DNA of 64,000 bases from Peribacillus simplex (GTDB taxonomy: Bacteria > Bacillota > Bacilli > Bacillales > DSM-1321). Position 1 is the stretch's first letter. Each line of letters begins with the position of its first letter. The position numbers and the translations under genes were made by a program. The DNA lies in NCBI RefSeq assembly GCF_001578185.1, contig NZ_CP011008.1, positions 2,694,001 through 2,758,000 of the forward strand, written 5' to 3'. This document shows positions 63,793-64,000 of this stretch, in pieces. Under the pieces are notes generated by a model. It was not told where the DNA came from, ran no database searches, and saw only the letters and a program-made list of their open reading frames with translations.

Positions 63793-64000
63793 ATCTGTAA
63801 ATCTTTCCATTCCATATAGGACTCGGGATCCATTTCTTTTAGCTCTTCCAAGAACAATGGTAATAGACACAACTTTTTAAACCTTTGAATATCGACTCTA
63901 GCCTGTTTCGATTCCTTATATAGGAGCTATAATGATTAATTACTTTTAATTCCTCATCTTTAGTTACAATAATGTGGCGCAAATAGGCATCCATTCTGGT
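63793..64000 (-). pseudogene. YrzF-type kinase-like gene, 3' part (frameshifted; runs off the window)
   Basis: From base 64000 the minus strand reads TRMDAYLRHIIVTKDEELKV-INHYSS, the DAPLRHI/IDH region of the YrzF-type proteins. The expected C-terminus (RFKKLCLLPLFLEELKEMDP-ESYMEWKDL) continues in another frame. The start lies outside the window. The frameshift suggests a pseudogene. Confidence 0.65.

Overview
The window is chromosomal DNA of a low-GC, spore-forming Bacillaceae bacterium (Bacillus sensu lato, possibly Peribacillus-like; species not determinable here). This rests on an immune-inhibitor-A metalloprotease, a YjfA-type DUF2690 protein, a BcrC-like phosphatase, a SpoVB remnant, YrzF-type kinase-like proteins, a ytcABC-like spore-surface glycosylation set, strong AGGAGG ribosome binding sites, and IS231-, IS110- and IS3-type insertion sequences. 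No rRNA, tRNA or CRISPR array was seen.

Layout. 1-6.1 kb: 3'-truncated inhA (minus), a decayed small gene, a structured RNA-like element with terminator in front of a patatin-like lipase, an IS110 remnant and a DUF3885 gene. 6.3-13.6 kb: a four-gene catabolic operon (Fe-alcohol dehydrogenase, GntP permease, 3-hydroxyisobutyrate-dehydrogenase-like enzyme, methylmalonate-semialdehyde-dehydrogenase-like enzyme) behind a near-perfect sigma-54 promoter, with the divergent enhancer-binding regulator (CBS-PAS-AAA+-Fis). 13.6-23 kb: IS231 remnant, secreted M14 and M28 peptidases, a YjfA-like protein and a mosaic of IS110 fragments. 23-34 kb: bcrC-like gene, a COG4705 membrane protein with a duplicated C-terminal module, a TetR / thioesterase-pseudogene / QueG-like-SCP2 cluster, a VOC protein, a spoVB pseudogene, MarR and DUF5131 fragments, a polytopic membrane protein and a MITE-like repeat. 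34.7-43.6 kb: a prolyl-4-hydroxylase-like enzyme, fused IS3 fragments, a VWA lipoprotein, and a polymorphic-toxin locus in which a PrsW-type membrane protease is fused to a C-terminal nuclease-like domain and followed by a pentapeptide-repeat candidate immunity gene. 43.7-55.2 kb: phosphoglucomutase, NUDIX, two GT4 glycosyltransferases with unrelated low-complexity tails, a UDP-glucuronate-epimerase-like enzyme, a two-domain YrzF kinase-like protein, UDP-glucose dehydrogenase and UTP-glucose-1-phosphate uridylyltransferase. 55.4-59.8 kb: a decayed tyrosine recombinase and an IS3 element nested in another IS3 element, both with 3-bp target duplications. 59.8-64 kb: a second NUDIX-GT4 pair in the opposite orientation, with another YrzF-like gene, a HipA-like kinase, its tandem pseudogene, and the end of a further YrzF-like gene.

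How genes work together. From 43.7 to 55.2 kb the enzymes could carry glucose-6-P to glucose-1-P, UDP-glucose, UDP-glucuronate and UDP-galacturonate, which the GT4 enzymes would transfer. By analogy with the B. subtilis ytcABC and cotS regions this is probably spore-surface glycosylation in the mother cell; CATAnnnTA (sigma-K-like -10) boxes upstream of two of these genes agree with that. The sigma-54 operon is probably an inducible pathway turning an imported hydroxy-acid into an acyl-CoA; its substrate cannot be read from sequence. Many genes are broken and insertion-sequence fragments are common, so this is a plastic accessory region.
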